Positions 26,270 through 35,940 of a stretch of 62,741 nt of DNA are shown piece after piece (position 1 is the stretch's first letter; each line of letters starts with the position of its first letter). The position numbers and the translations under genes are program-made. The stretch is from assembly GCA_934401915.1 (NCBI GenBank), contig CAKRSV010000012.1, positions 1 through 62,741 on the forward strand, written 5' to 3'. Below the pieces are notes generated by a model. It did no database searches. It was not told the DNA's origin and saw nothing but the letters and a program-made list of their open reading frames with translations. Source of the DNA: an uncultured Lachnospiraceae bacterium. Lineage in GTDB: Bacteria > Bacillota > Clostridia > Lachnospirales > Lachnospiraceae.

Positions 26270-27338
26270 CGGCCGCCTCCTTCTCCAGATACTGCGCCAC
26301 ATTCTCTTTGGTGATCAGCGTGATATCCGTGGTAAAATACTGGCTGGTGTAACCCAGTTCATGGTATTCCTGGAGGGCGTCGATACAGAACTGCCCCATC
26401 TGCGCCGTGTCAATGGAAACCGTCGCATATATGACATTCCTGTCAATTCCGTTGATGATCGTATTGGAATCATAGTAGCCAAGGATACTCGTCTGTCCTA
26501 CCTTATTGTAATCTACCACCGCCTGGTAGACGCAGTTGGTCGTCAGCTCGTTCAGGCAGACGATGATGTCAGGAATCTCCTGTCCCATAAAGATATCCCG
26601 GATCGACTCTTCCACGGAAAACGCGTTCGTATCATCGATCGAAAGCAAGGAAAGCTCCGCATAGAAATCCTTGTCCCGCTCCTGCTCGATCGTCTCCTGG
26701 ATCCCGCTGCAAAGAATGTTCTGATCCTGATCCTGCGCATAGGCGTTTACCAGCACGGCGATCTGCACCGGGTTTTCCTTCGTTCCCGCCGTCTCCTGCG
26801 TATGCCGTCGGTTCATCGTGATCTCCACCGCCTGTCTGCCGTACTCGCGCCCCAGATTATAGCTTCCGATCCCCACGAAGCTGCACCGCCGGCTGTGCGT
26901 ACTGTCGCCATACAGCGTGACGACCGGGATTTTTTCATCCACCGCCTCGTCGATCAGCTCGGCCATCTCGTCGCTCTCATCGGCAGTCACGATGATCCCG
27001 TCGCAGCCGGACGCGATCGCGATCCGCATCAGATCCTCTCTGCTGTATTCCTCAAACAGGTTCTGCCCCAGCCAGTCCACATAGACATTGTCCTGCAGCG
27101 CCTGCTCCTTCGCTCCCTCGTAGACGGAATTCCAGAACGAGGATTTGTTGTCCTCGGTGATCATAATGTAATACCGGTCGTACTGCTCCTTCTCCGACTC
27201 TTCCAAAAATCCCTTCTTGTAAAAGCGAAGCACGACAACACCGATCAGGATCGTGACCGCAATGCAGAACAGCGTCAGCAGCAGTGTCACCGTATATGGA
27301 TTTCTTATTTTCTCTTTTGCTCTCTTGCTCTGTTCCAT
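26256..27338 (-). CDS. Membrane-anchored sugar-binding sensor protein
   Basis: This 360-residue protein has an uncleaved-looking N-terminal membrane anchor (about 17-40, no lipobox Cys) followed by a periplasmic-binding-protein fold (YYIMITEDNKSSFWNSVYEG, GCDGIIVTADESDEM, VVTLYGDSTHSRRC). First in the operon, it overlaps the kinase gene. The arrangement of anchored binding protein, YesM-type kinase and YesN-type regulator matches three-component sugar sensors such as XylFII-LytS-YesN of clostridia. It presumably docks on the kinase sensor domain. The start at 27338 has GGAG upstream; the longer frame from 27398 lacks one. Confidence 0.85.
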   Translation of the reverse strand: MEQSKRAKEKIRNPYTVTLLLTLFCIAVTILIGVVVLRFYKKGFLEESEKEQYDRYYIMITEDNKSSFWNSVYEGAKEQALQDNVYVDWLGQNLFEEYSREDLMRIAIASGCDGIIVTADESDEMAELIDEAVDEKIPVVTLYGDSTHSRRCSFVGIGSYNLGREYGRQAVEITMNRRHTQETAGTKENPVQIAVLVNAYAQDQDQNILCSGIQETIEQERDKDFYAELSLLSIDDTNAFSVEESIRDIFMGQEIPDIIVCLNELTTNCVYQAVVDYNKVGQTSILGYYDSNTIINGIDRNVIYATVSIDTAQMGQFCIDALQEYHELGYTSQYFTTDITLITKENVAQYLEKEAADEPE

Positions 27339-27386
27339 CCTGTTTTCTCCGCCGGACTCTCCCCTGTGTTTCCCAAGATATTTCCC

Positions 27387-27415
27387 ATGATAACACATTG
27401 CCCCTGCGAGCGCAA
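27387..27415 (-). promoter_or_regulatory. Promoter of the sugar-sensor operon
   Basis: On the minus strand TTGCGC (27415-27410), a 17-base spacer and TATCAT (27392-27387) lie about 50 bases upstream of the first gene. Confidence 0.5.
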
Positions 27416-27463
27416 ACGCCCGCCCTTTTCTGGAAACAGTTCCCTATTTTCCGCCGCTTTTCC

Positions 27464-27492
27464 TTGAAAAAAAGGGGATATTCCGCTATAAT
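27464..27492 (+). promoter_or_regulatory. Promoter of the DHH phosphoesterase gene
   Basis: TTGAAA (27464-27469), a 17-base spacer and TATAAT (27487-27492) lie 55 bases upstream of the ATG at 27548. Confidence 0.8.
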
Positions 27493-27547
27493 TTTCTCAT
27501 AGAAAACAAACGACATTACCACTTCGTATGACAAAGGAGACTTACCT

Positions 27548-28474
27548 ATGAGATTAGTTACCCGTTCCGATTTTGACGGTCTTGCCTGCGGCGCCCTTCT
27601 GAAAGAAGTCGGTCTGATCGACAGCTGGAAGTTCGCCCATCCCAAGGATCTGCAGGACGGCCTTGTAGAGATCACAGAAAACGATGTGCTTGCCAATGTA
27701 CCCTTCGTGGAAGGCTGCGGTCTTTGGTTCGACCATCACTCCAGCGAGCACGAACGCAACCAGCTCGCCGGCAAATACAAAGGCGAAAGCCGCATCACGC
27801 CTTCCTGCGCCCGGATCATCTATGAATACTATGGTGGCGAAGAGCGTTTCTCCCACTTTGACGACATGATGGTCGCCGTAGACAAGGTGGATTCCGGCAA
27901 TCTGACCATCGACGAGATCCAGAACCCGACCGGATGGATCCTGATCGGCTTTCTGATGGATCCCAGAACCGGGCTTGGGCGCTGGCGCAACTTCACCATC
28001 TCCAACTACCAGCTGATGGAGAAGCTGATGGAATGCTGCCGTACCATGAATACCGAAGAGATCCTTGCCCTTCCTGACGTACAGGAGCGTATCACCGTCT
28101 ATCGCGAGCAGGACAAAAATTTTCGCGAGATGGTGAAGGCACACACCCGGGTGGAAAAGGACGTCATCATCTCCGATCTGCGCGGCGTGGATCCGATCTA
28201 TTCCGGCAACCGTTTTCTGATCTACAGCATGTACCCGGATCAGAACATCTCCGCCTGGATCGTCAATGGGCGCGGCGGACAGGGCTGTTCGGCAGCCGTC
28301 GGCTACAGCATCTTAAACCGTACCTCCCGCGTAAACGTCGGAAGCCTGATGCTCAAATATGGCGGTGGCGGCCATAAGGCGGTCGGAACCTGCCAGTTCT
28401 CCAACGAAACGATGGATGAGCAGCTTCCGAAGCTTCTGGACGAACTGGTCAACTACGATCAGTATTACGCATAA
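27548..28474 (+). CDS. DHH/DHHA1 family phosphoesterase
   Basis: The 308-residue protein shows the DHH-superfamily metal motifs: DFDG (8-11), FDHHSSE (61-67), a central metal-binding Asp in VDKVDSGN, and the DHHA1 substrate loop GGGGHKAVGTC near 275-285. Relatives act as oligoribonucleases, cyclic-di-AMP phosphodiesterases or exopolyphosphatases; the sequence does not decide between them. It is cytoplasmic and monocistronic with its own promoter. It converges on addA with only four bases between the stops, so transcripts from the two strands probably overlap at their 3' ends. Confidence 0.85.
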   Translation: MRLVTRSDFDGLACGALLKEVGLIDSWKFAHPKDLQDGLVEITENDVLANVPFVEGCGLWFDHHSSEHERNQLAGKYKGESRITPSCARIIYEYYGGEERFSHFDDMMVAVDKVDSGNLTIDEIQNPTGWILIGFLMDPRTGLGRWRNFTISNYQLMEKLMECCRTMNTEEILALPDVQERITVYREQDKNFREMVKAHTRVEKDVIISDLRGVDPIYSGNRFLIYSMYPDQNISAWIVNGRGGQGCSAAVGYSILNRTSRVNVGSLMLKYGGGGHKAVGTCQFSNETMDEQLPKLLDELVNYDQYYA

Positions 28475-28478
28475 CCAC

Positions 28479-31400
28479 TCAGAAGGAGATCTCCTTTCCC
28501 AGCTTAAAGGAATAGATGATCTTCTCTTTCACCGGACGGCCGTAGATCTGTTCCAGCGCCTGTGCATAGTAATCAAGCTGTACACGGTAGCGCTGTATCA
28601 GTTCTCCGGCCGTTTTTACGGCGTCAGTCTTGTAATCCAGCACGACCAGTCCATCCTCCTCCTCGAAGAACACGTCGATGATTCCCTGCACTAACACCGT
28701 CTCGCTTTCCGGAAATTCCTCTTTCAGACGGTTCGCCGGAATCCCGAGCACAAACGGCTGCTCCTTGTACAGCTTTCGGCTTAACGCCGCCCGCGCCATC
28801 CGCGCCGCCGCGCCGCTCTGCAAAAAGGCCGCCAGCTTTTCTGTCGAAACCGCCGCACGGTATTCCTCCGGCAGCTTTCCGGCTGCGAGCATCCGTTCAA
28901 GCTCCTTCTTCAGAAATCCTTCTGCCTTTTCCCGGGAAAGCCCGTCTTTTTCTGACGCTTCTGTCACTTTGTAAAAGGCTGCAAAATCCAGAAGCTCCAT
29001 GACCTTGTGGAACGCTGTACCTCTCTGCGTTCCACTGACACTCTCGTCATTTTTCACAAACTGCGGGAGATAGGGCACAACCGGCTCCTCTTCAAAGAGA
29101 ACCGCCACAGCCTCCTCCGTCTCCTGCATTCCGGCCTTCTTCAATTCTGACACAGTTGTCTTTGTGTACAGCGTCGCAAGATTTTCATGCGGATAGCGGT
29201 AGGAAAAACATTCTGACATATATGTCATAAGTTCAGCGTCCGTATCCCTCTTTTCATCAGACAAAAGCAGTCTGCGGTTCAGTACATCGCGGGCAAGCCT
29301 CTCCTCCAGCGCTTCCTCCACAGACTCCTCCCACGGCATCAGCCGGACCTTGCAAAACAGCTGGTCCAAATAGTGCGGATTGCCAGACTCCACCGGCACC
29401 GCGCCGCCCTCGTAGAATTCGTCCATGCACTGATTCTGTGCGAGCGCCGCCAGCACCAGGTCCAGGAAGCTGGAAGCCGAAAGGAACCGCTCATAGGGCA
29501 GCAGAAGCTCCTCCCTCGCCCGCAGCGGGAGCAGGGACATTGCCGTCTTTTCCGCCGATTTCAGCGTCCCTGTAAGGATCAGCTTCTCCTTCGCCCTCGT
29601 CATCGCCACATAGAGGATCCGCAGCTCCTCTGCCAGATTATCCCTCCGGATCTTGTCTGCGACCACCTTCCGGCGGACATCCCTCCCGCGCACACGAAGC
29701 CCCGGATCCACGTAGTCCACGCCGATCCCGGCGTCCATATCCACCACCAGATGCGCCGAGGAATCCCTTGTCTGAAAATGCTTGGACAGCCCGCAGACAA
29801 AGCATACCGGGAATTCCAATCCCTTGCTCTTATGGATACTCATCAGCCGGACAACATCCGCATTTTCATCCAGAAGGCCAGCCTCTCCGTAATCGACCTC
29901 GTATTTTTCCAGCTGCTCCATGTAGCGCAGGAAATGGTACAGACCGAAATAGCTGCTCTTTTCATACGCCGCTGCGCGCACCAGAAGCATCTCCACGTTG
30001 GCGCGCCGCTTGCTCCCGTCCGGCTTCACCGCCACATAGTGCAGATAGTCTGTCTCCCGCAGGATCGTCTGCAAAAGCTCCTGCACCGACAGGTAAGCCG
30101 CCATCCGGCGGTATCGACTCACCATCTCACAAAAGCCCTGCGCCTTTTTCTGAAGCTCCCTGCGCGCATCCTCCTGCACCGCATCTCCCTGCGGGAATCT
30201 GCACAGCGCATCGTAGAGATACGCCTCCCTTTTTCCATCCGCACGGATCAGTGCGATCTCCTCGTCCGAGAAGCCGCCCAGCCAGGAGTGCATCGCCCCG
30301 TAGAGTGGGATGTCCTGCAAAGGATTGTCCAGCACGCGCAGGAAATGCAGCAGCTCCTGCACCTCTCCCGCCGCGAAATAACCGGTTCTTGAGGTCATGT
30401 GCACCGGGATGCCCTGTTCCTCCAGCACCCGCTTAAAAACCTCATCCCAGCCGGAGGTTGTCCGCAGCAGGATCACGATATCGCGGTAGCTGACCTTGCG
30501 CAGGGACACGCCCTCCGGTCCCCGCTGCGTAACCCGGAAGGTGCGCAGCAGTTCCTTGATCTTCGCTGCTACGCCATAGGCCTCCTGCTCCTTGACCGAA
30601 AGCTCATCCGGCTTGTCACCGGTCTGAAACAGCAGCAGCTCCGTGTCGTTCTCCCCCTCGCTCTCCGGCTCCGGGTAGTCCGCGCCCAGATGCAGCGCCG
30701 CCTGATCGTCGTACACGATGCCTCCCACGGCTTCTCCCATCAGGTGGGCAAATACGCCGTTGGTGCTCTCGAGTACCTCCCGCCTGCTGCGGAAATTCTG
30801 GTGCAGATCGATCTTTTTTGCCGTCTTTTCGCCCTGTCTCTCCGCCTCCGCGTACTGTTGGTATTTTTCCAGAAACAGCTCCGGCCGCGCCAGACGGAAC
30901 TTATAGATACTCTGCTTCACATCGCCGACCATAAACCGGTTGTATCTGCCCTCGCTCTCGCCGGAGATGGCGGCCAGAAGATACTCCTGCACCAGATTGC
31001 TGTCCTGATACTCGTCGATCATGATCTCGTGGAAAAAGGAACGGTACTCAAGCGCCGTCTCCGTCGGTCCGGTCTTTCCATCCTCCGTCCTTCGCACCAG
31101 CACTGAAAGCGCAAGATGCTCCACATCGTCGAAGTCCAGCAGATTCTTCTCCCTCTTCTTCGCATCGTACGCCTCCTTAAAGGCAAGCACCAGATCGATC
31201 AACGCACAGGTCGCCCTCTCGCAGACCTTCATATGGGACAGGATCTGCTCCTTCGTCTGGAAAAAGTACGCCTCCCGCAGTCCGTTCAGGGTTTCCTTTA
31301 CCTCCGTCCTGAGCGTCTTTGCCATCTCCCGCTTGAGCGCATTTACCGAATCGTCCTTTTTCGATGGCAGGCGGTCAAATTTCAGGGCGTCGAAGCCCGC

Positions 31401-32237
31401 TGCGATCTCGTCAAAAACGGCTCCCTGCCTCTCGTACCCGGCAAGCAGCTTTTCGAGCATCTCCTCCTCGCGCTCCAGAAGCTCTCCGTAAAAGTACGGT
31501 CCGTCCGGCTCCTCACAGATCCGCCGGGCTTCCCGCAGCTTTTCCGCACAGTCCCGCACAAGCCGCGCCGTCTCTTCCAGAAGTTCCCGCACCCAGGGCA
31601 GCTCTTCAAAACGCGCACCCTCTTCTGCCGCCGGCGTGCTGTAATCGCCCCTTCTCTGCTCCAGCCACTCCTCCGGGAACGGGTTACTCATGGCAAAGTC
31701 GTAGAGCCTGCTCACGATGTCCTCCACCGCATCATCCCGGTTTCCCGTGCTGAAGTATTCCATGGCAAACAGAAATTCAGGATCTTCCGAAGCGTACTGC
31801 TGCTCCAGTACCTCCGCGAGCACATCCGCCTGCAGCAGCTTCACCTCGCCCTCGTCCCCGATCCGGAAGCCCGGATCCAGTCCGATCGTATGAAACTGGT
31901 TGCGCAGGACCGACAGGCAGAAGCTGTCGATTGTCGTGATCTGCGCGTTGTGGAGCAGCGTTGCCTGCCTTTGCAGATGCTCGTTTTCGGGGTCGGACGC
32001 CAGCCGGTCATTAATCGCATTGCTGACACGCTCGCGCATCTCAGCCGCCGCCGCGCTTGTGAAGGTCACGACCAGAAGCCGGTCAATGTCGACCGGATGC
32101 TCCTTATCACAGATCATTTTTACGATCCGTTCTACCAGAACAGCCGTCTTGCCCGAACCGGCTGCTGCTGAAACCAGCAGGTTACAGTTTCTCTCATCGA
32201 TCACCTGCTGCTGTTTTTCCGTAAAAGCGATTGCCAT
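28479..32237 (-). CDS. addA: ATP-dependent helicase/nuclease subunit AddA
   Basis: This 1252-residue subunit of the AddAB double-strand-break repair complex is the functional counterpart of RecBCD. The UvrD-type helicase motifs start with Walker A SAAAGSGKT (23-31), then VVTFTSAAAAEMRERV, IDEYQDSN, the VRLMSIHKSKGLEFPV motif and VAMTRAKEKL. The C-terminal RecB-family nuclease domain shows VQGIIDVFFEE and VLDYKTD. GGGAGG precedes the ATG. It follows addB by 21 bases in the same operon. The length matches other clostridial AddA proteins. Confidence 0.97.
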   Translation of the reverse strand: MAIAFTEKQQQVIDERNCNLLVSAAAGSGKTAVLVERIVKMICDKEHPVDIDRLLVVTFTSAAAAEMRERVSNAINDRLASDPENEHLQRQATLLHNAQITTIDSFCLSVLRNQFHTIGLDPGFRIGDEGEVKLLQADVLAEVLEQQYASEDPEFLFAMEYFSTGNRDDAVEDIVSRLYDFAMSNPFPEEWLEQRRGDYSTPAAEEGARFEELPWVRELLEETARLVRDCAEKLREARRICEEPDGPYFYGELLEREEEMLEKLLAGYERQGAVFDEIAAGFDALKFDRLPSKKDDSVNALKREMAKTLRTEVKETLNGLREAYFFQTKEQILSHMKVCERATCALIDLVLAFKEAYDAKKREKNLLDFDDVEHLALSVLVRRTEDGKTGPTETALEYRSFFHEIMIDEYQDSNLVQEYLLAAISGESEGRYNRFMVGDVKQSIYKFRLARPELFLEKYQQYAEAERQGEKTAKKIDLHQNFRSRREVLESTNGVFAHLMGEAVGGIVYDDQAALHLGADYPEPESEGENDTELLLFQTGDKPDELSVKEQEAYGVAAKIKELLRTFRVTQRGPEGVSLRKVSYRDIVILLRTTSGWDEVFKRVLEEQGIPVHMTSRTGYFAAGEVQELLHFLRVLDNPLQDIPLYGAMHSWLGGFSDEEIALIRADGKREAYLYDALCRFPQGDAVQEDARRELQKKAQGFCEMVSRYRRMAAYLSVQELLQTILRETDYLHYVAVKPDGSKRRANVEMLLVRAAAYEKSSYFGLYHFLRYMEQLEKYEVDYGEAGLLDENADVVRLMSIHKSKGLEFPVCFVCGLSKHFQTRDSSAHLVVDMDAGIGVDYVDPGLRVRGRDVRRKVVADKIRRDNLAEELRILYVAMTRAKEKLILTGTLKSAEKTAMSLLPLRAREELLLPYERFLSASSFLDLVLAALAQNQCMDEFYEGGAVPVESGNPHYLDQLFCKVRLMPWEESVEEALEERLARDVLNRRLLLSDEKRDTDAELMTYMSECFSYRYPHENLATLYTKTTVSELKKAGMQETEEAVAVLFEEEPVVPYLPQFVKNDESVSGTQRGTAFHKVMELLDFAAFYKVTEASEKDGLSREKAEGFLKKELERMLAAGKLPEEYRAAVSTEKLAAFLQSGAAARMARAALSRKLYKEQPFVLGIPANRLKEEFPESETVLVQGIIDVFFEEEDGLVVLDYKTDAVKTAGELIQRYRVQLDYYAQALEQIYGRPVKEKIIYSFKLGKEISF

Positions 32238-32258
32238 GTTTTCCTCCCTGTCGTCCGC

Positions 32259-35200
32259 TTACTTTTCTTTCTCCAGTGTCTCCTGCATTTTCTCAAGCGC
32301 CTCGTCCCAGCTGAGCTTTGGCAGTTTCCGCGTCCGGTAGCCTTCAATGCGCTCGTCGTAGCCGCAGACGTTCCGGTAAGCGCAGTAGGTACACGAAAGG
32401 CTGCCGCCCTGCTCACAGGGATCCGTCGCGATATTGCCGTCCAGGATCCCCCTGCCGATCTCCCGTATCTTGTGGTCCACATAGGCCGACACGGTCTTCA
32501 TATCGCCGTCTGAGATAACGCTGGAATACGAGCTGTAGGAGCCGTCCTTCTTCCGCTCCAGCGGCAGGATCTCCGATTTGCCCGTAAACTCCCGGTCCAG
32601 AAGCCCGACCGCCCTCTCGTCTTTATTGACTACTCCGGTCATTTTTAATTCCCGCAGGATCTGACGGTTCAGCTCTTCCTCCGTCAGCCTCTCTCCGTCC
32701 TTGATCATCGGATCCGCCACGTGGTAGTACAGCATCGCCGCCGGGACGATCTCCTTGTCCGGGTGCTTTTTCTGCTCCGCCTCGACCGCCGCGTTCATAT
32801 AGACCACCAGCTGAAGCTGCAGGCCATAATAGAGCGCCGCCAGATCAAACTTCCGGCTGCCGGATTTGTAGTCGATCACCTTCACGTAGACCTTGTCCCC
32901 GCTCTCACAGGTGTCGATCCGGTCGATCCTGCCGCGCAGGTGCATCTTTTCCTGCTCGCTCAGCGCAATGTTCAGCGAATCCAGATCCTCCAGCACGGAG
33001 AAGGACATCTCGAACTGCTCCGGCACGAAAGCGCCTTTCTGAAGCTGTTTCTGGAGCGTTCGCACCGTACGGTTCAAGATCCGCACGATCCGCTTCAGCA
33101 GATGCTGGTTCCGCGCGCTGCTGTACAGGATCGTATGGCCGTAGCTGACCGCATACTCCTCCAGCGCCTCGTCGATCATCGCCGCCGCGTCCTGCTCCAG
33201 GAAATCAAACCAGGTATACCCCCGCTCGCCCAGCCTGCGGGAAAAGATTTCCAGCACACCGTGAAAAACATTTCCCATATCCACATCTTCAAAGGTAAAT
33301 TCGCCCCGCTCCTTCAGCGCAAGCCCATACTGCAAAAAGTGCGCGTAGGCGCACGCTGCATAGCGCTCCAGCCGGCTCACGCTGTTCTGCAGCACGCTTC
33401 CATAGAGCGCCCTTGTGACCAGCGCTGAAAGCTGCTCTCCCTCGTACCGGAAAAACGCCGTCTGTGCAAGGCGCTCCACCTCCTCGCGGCAGGACTCTTC
33501 CCTCCGGTAACAGTGGTAGAACGTATACAAAGTCCGGGTATCTGCCTCATCCAGCCTGCGCGCCGCATACTCCCGCAGATAATCGACCAGAAAGCGCATC
33601 CCGTCCCGGCTGCCTGCGAGCTGCTTTGCAACCGGCTCCCGCTCCGGGTATTCCACCTCCAGCTTCGGAAAGAGCTTTTGCACAAGCCGGATCAGATAAG
33701 CCGGGCGCAGCGAACGCCCGTCGCTCCCGACCAGCGCATAGGACAGATAAAGCTGCTCCGAGGGCTTCGTCATATTCAGATACAGATACAGCCTTTGAAT
33801 GTACATCTGCTGGCGCGGCGTAGGCGCAAGCTCCCACGAAGACTGCTGCAGAAATTCCCGGTCGATGTCCGAGATGATCCCACCGCCGCCGATCCCCTTC
33901 GGGATGTTGCCGTCGTTGACCCCCAGGAAAAACAGAACCCGCACCTGCTTGAGTCTGGTCCTCTCGATGTCCCCCGCCACGATCCGGTCTACGTTCTGCG
34001 GGATGGTTCCCACCGTGATCTCCGAAAGCCCGGAATCCAGAATATCCGCAAACTCTCTGGCATCCATCTCCTCATCGGAGAGCAGGCTGTTGATCTGATC
34101 GAGCAGATCGATCAAGAGCGCATAGAGCTGCCCGTATTCCTTTGCCCTCGGCAGATCTCCCTCTGTCTCAAAACGCGCCTGCCAGTCTGCCAGCTTCTGC
34201 TGCAGTCCGTTCTGTACCAGAAAATCATACAGCGCCCTCACGCGCTCTCCCACAGTCTTTCCGACGGAAAGAAGCGGTGCAAGCTGTTCCATGATCCGCT
34301 CCCGCATTTCGTTACAGGCCATCAGATTCCCGGTGTCTGCCTCCTCTCCCGCGCGGCTCTCCTCCCGGTTGACGAACATGCTGCTCCATCTCTTTTTGCC
34401 CCGGATCCCAAACCGTCTCACATAGTTTTCCAGCCGGTCGATCTCCTCCGGCAAAAATCCGGTCAATCCGGTCCGCAGATAGTGAAAGACGGACTCATAG
34501 CTGAAATCCTGCAGCGGTATCTGAAGCGCGCTTCTCACATATTCCGCAAACGCCGTTCCCAGAATTCCTCTGGTGTGATCCAGATAGACAGGAATCCCGA
34601 ATTTCTGGAACTCCTCCTCCAGCAGCTTGCCGTAGACCTCCATACTGCCGGTCACGACCGCGATATCCCGGTACTGCAGGCTGCCACCATCCTCCTTCTG
34701 CGATCTTTCCAGCAGCTTGCAGATGGCAATACAGGTCTGGCGTACCTCCTCCCCGGGCGTGGTCGCCTCAAACAGATGAAGGTTCTTTATCTCCTTTTCG
34801 TAGGCCGCCGCAGGGTAACGGAACAGCTCCCGCTCCAGGTGCGCAAGCTCCTCATTTTCCCCAAAGCGCGCGAGACGGCCGTTGATCTTCTCCCGGCAAA
34901 AGACCGGCTTTTCCTCCGGCACGCCGATCTCCTGCGAAAGCCTCCTTATATCCGCCACCGTCTTTTTGCTCAGATGAAACAGTTTCTGCTCGCCGTCCTG
35001 CTGATAGGGGTCCTCCCTCTCGTCAATCGTGATCGTCAGGATCACCTTGTCCGTCAGACGCAGTAATTCCTGGATCACGCGGTACTGAACCGGCGTAAAG
35101 CCCGTAAATCCATCGAAAGCGATCACGCTCCCCCGCACAATCTCCGACTTTGGCAGATTTTCCCGCAGCCGGTCCAGCGTCTCCTCCGTGGTGATGTACT

Positions 35201-35717
35201 TTTCCCGGATATATTCCTGAAACGCATGGTAAAGCACGCCGAGATCCTGCAGTTTGTAGTAGAGCGCCCCGTGACTTTTCGCATACGCCGTCAGCTCCCG
35301 CAGTTCTTCCTCCCCGATACCGTACTGCATGAACTCGGAGATGGCAGATTTTACCTCATGGATATAACCGATCTTGTGCAGATGCTTTCCCATCACCTTC
35401 AGGTTTCCAAGCTCCTGCTGCGCCACCTTACGCAGGACAAGCGACTTTCCGGTGTCGTCGAGGATCGGCATATTTTCACCGCCCGTCTCCTCCAGGATCC
35501 GGTGCGTCAGCCTGCCGAAGCTAAGCACATCGATATTCATAATCGCATGGTCCGGATGCTCCACCACCAGATCCATCTGTGTCTGCATCGTAAACTGATC
35601 CGGGACGATCAGAAGGTAATTCTTCTCCCGGTTCTGCCTTGATTCCCGGATGATATCCTCATGGAGTTTTCTGCTTTTGCCGGAGCCGGAGGCTCCTAAG
35701 TAAAATTGAAGGGACAC
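32259..35717 (-). CDS. addB: ATP-dependent helicase/nuclease subunit AddB
   Basis: This 1152-residue AddB partner has a helicase-like N-terminus with Walker A GASGSGKS (8-15) and a C-terminal nuclease (VKVIDYKSGSRKFDL). The four-Cys iron-sulfur staple ends in CTYCAYRNVCGY. The start is a GTG at 35717 giving MSLQFYLGASGSGKS, because AAAGGAG lies eight bases upstream and family members begin right before Walker A. The reading from 35786 adds 23 unlikely residues. The gene precedes addA and the two subunits act together at DNA ends. Confidence 0.95.
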   Translation of the reverse strand: MSLQFYLGASGSGKSRKLHEDIIRESRQNREKNYLLIVPDQFTMQTQMDLVVEHPDHAIMNIDVLSFGRLTHRILEETGGENMPILDDTGKSLVLRKVAQQELGNLKVMGKHLHKIGYIHEVKSAISEFMQYGIGEEELRELTAYAKSHGALYYKLQDLGVLYHAFQEYIREKYITTEETLDRLRENLPKSEIVRGSVIAFDGFTGFTPVQYRVIQELLRLTDKVILTITIDEREDPYQQDGEQKLFHLSKKTVADIRRLSQEIGVPEEKPVFCREKINGRLARFGENEELAHLERELFRYPAAAYEKEIKNLHLFEATTPGEEVRQTCIAICKLLERSQKEDGGSLQYRDIAVVTGSMEVYGKLLEEEFQKFGIPVYLDHTRGILGTAFAEYVRSALQIPLQDFSYESVFHYLRTGLTGFLPEEIDRLENYVRRFGIRGKKRWSSMFVNREESRAGEEADTGNLMACNEMRERIMEQLAPLLSVGKTVGERVRALYDFLVQNGLQQKLADWQARFETEGDLPRAKEYGQLYALLIDLLDQINSLLSDEEMDAREFADILDSGLSEITVGTIPQNVDRIVAGDIERTRLKQVRVLFFLGVNDGNIPKGIGGGGIISDIDREFLQQSSWELAPTPRQQMYIQRLYLYLNMTKPSEQLYLSYALVGSDGRSLRPAYLIRLVQKLFPKLEVEYPEREPVAKQLAGSRDGMRFLVDYLREYAARRLDEADTRTLYTFYHCYRREESCREEVERLAQTAFFRYEGEQLSALVTRALYGSVLQNSVSRLERYAACAYAHFLQYGLALKERGEFTFEDVDMGNVFHGVLEIFSRRLGERGYTWFDFLEQDAAAMIDEALEEYAVSYGHTILYSSARNQHLLKRIVRILNRTVRTLQKQLQKGAFVPEQFEMSFSVLEDLDSLNIALSEQEKMHLRGRIDRIDTCESGDKVYVKVIDYKSGSRKFDLAALYYGLQLQLVVYMNAAVEAEQKKHPDKEIVPAAMLYYHVADPMIKDGERLTEEELNRQILRELKMTGVVNKDERAVGLLDREFTGKSEILPLERKKDGSYSSYSSVISDGDMKTVSAYVDHKIREIGRGILDGNIATDPCEQGGSLSCTYCAYRNVCGYDERIEGYRTRKLPKLSWDEALEKMQETLEKEK

Positions 35718-35827
35718 GGGTTGTTCTCCTTTGTCTGGATTGGGCAAGCTACTGTAATTTGCGCTGCAAAGAGACTGCCTCTGCAACTGTCTTTTTCAGT
35801 ATAACACAAACCACCCGCTCTTCCTAT

Positions 35828-35859
35828 GAAGATCTTTCCGCGCGGAAGATCTTTCCGCG
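35828..35859. repeat. Tandem 15-bp repeat, period 17
   Basis: GAAGATCTTTCCGCG occurs at 35828-35842 and 35845-35859. Each copy contains the near-palindrome GGAAGATCTTTCC. It lies between addB and cysK and could be a binding site pair or a small expansion. Confidence 0.55.
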
Positions 35860-35872
35860 TCTCCACACAGCA

Positions 35873-35903
35873 AAGGGACAGTTCCCTCACGGAAGCTGTC
35901 CCT
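35873..35903 (-). terminator. Hairpin after cysK
   Basis: AAGGGACAGTTCC pairs with GGAAGCTGTCCCT with one mismatch, 37 bases beyond the cysK stop. The U-tract is poor, so termination may be weak. Confidence 0.5.
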
Positions 35904-35940
35904 CGTCTGAATCTATTGTATTTTCTTTTTCTGCCTACGC

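Noticed and set aside
24551..26314. 587-codon plus-strand frame
   Set aside because: It is antisense to the kinase and regulator genes and crosses their overlap; no domain is seen.
33513..35066. 517-codon plus-strand frame inside addB
   Set aside because: Shadow of addB; no start signal or recognisable family.
35821..35860. CRISPR-like array at the 17-bp repeat
   Set aside because: Only two copies with a two-base gap and no spacer-sized intervals; no cas gene in the window.
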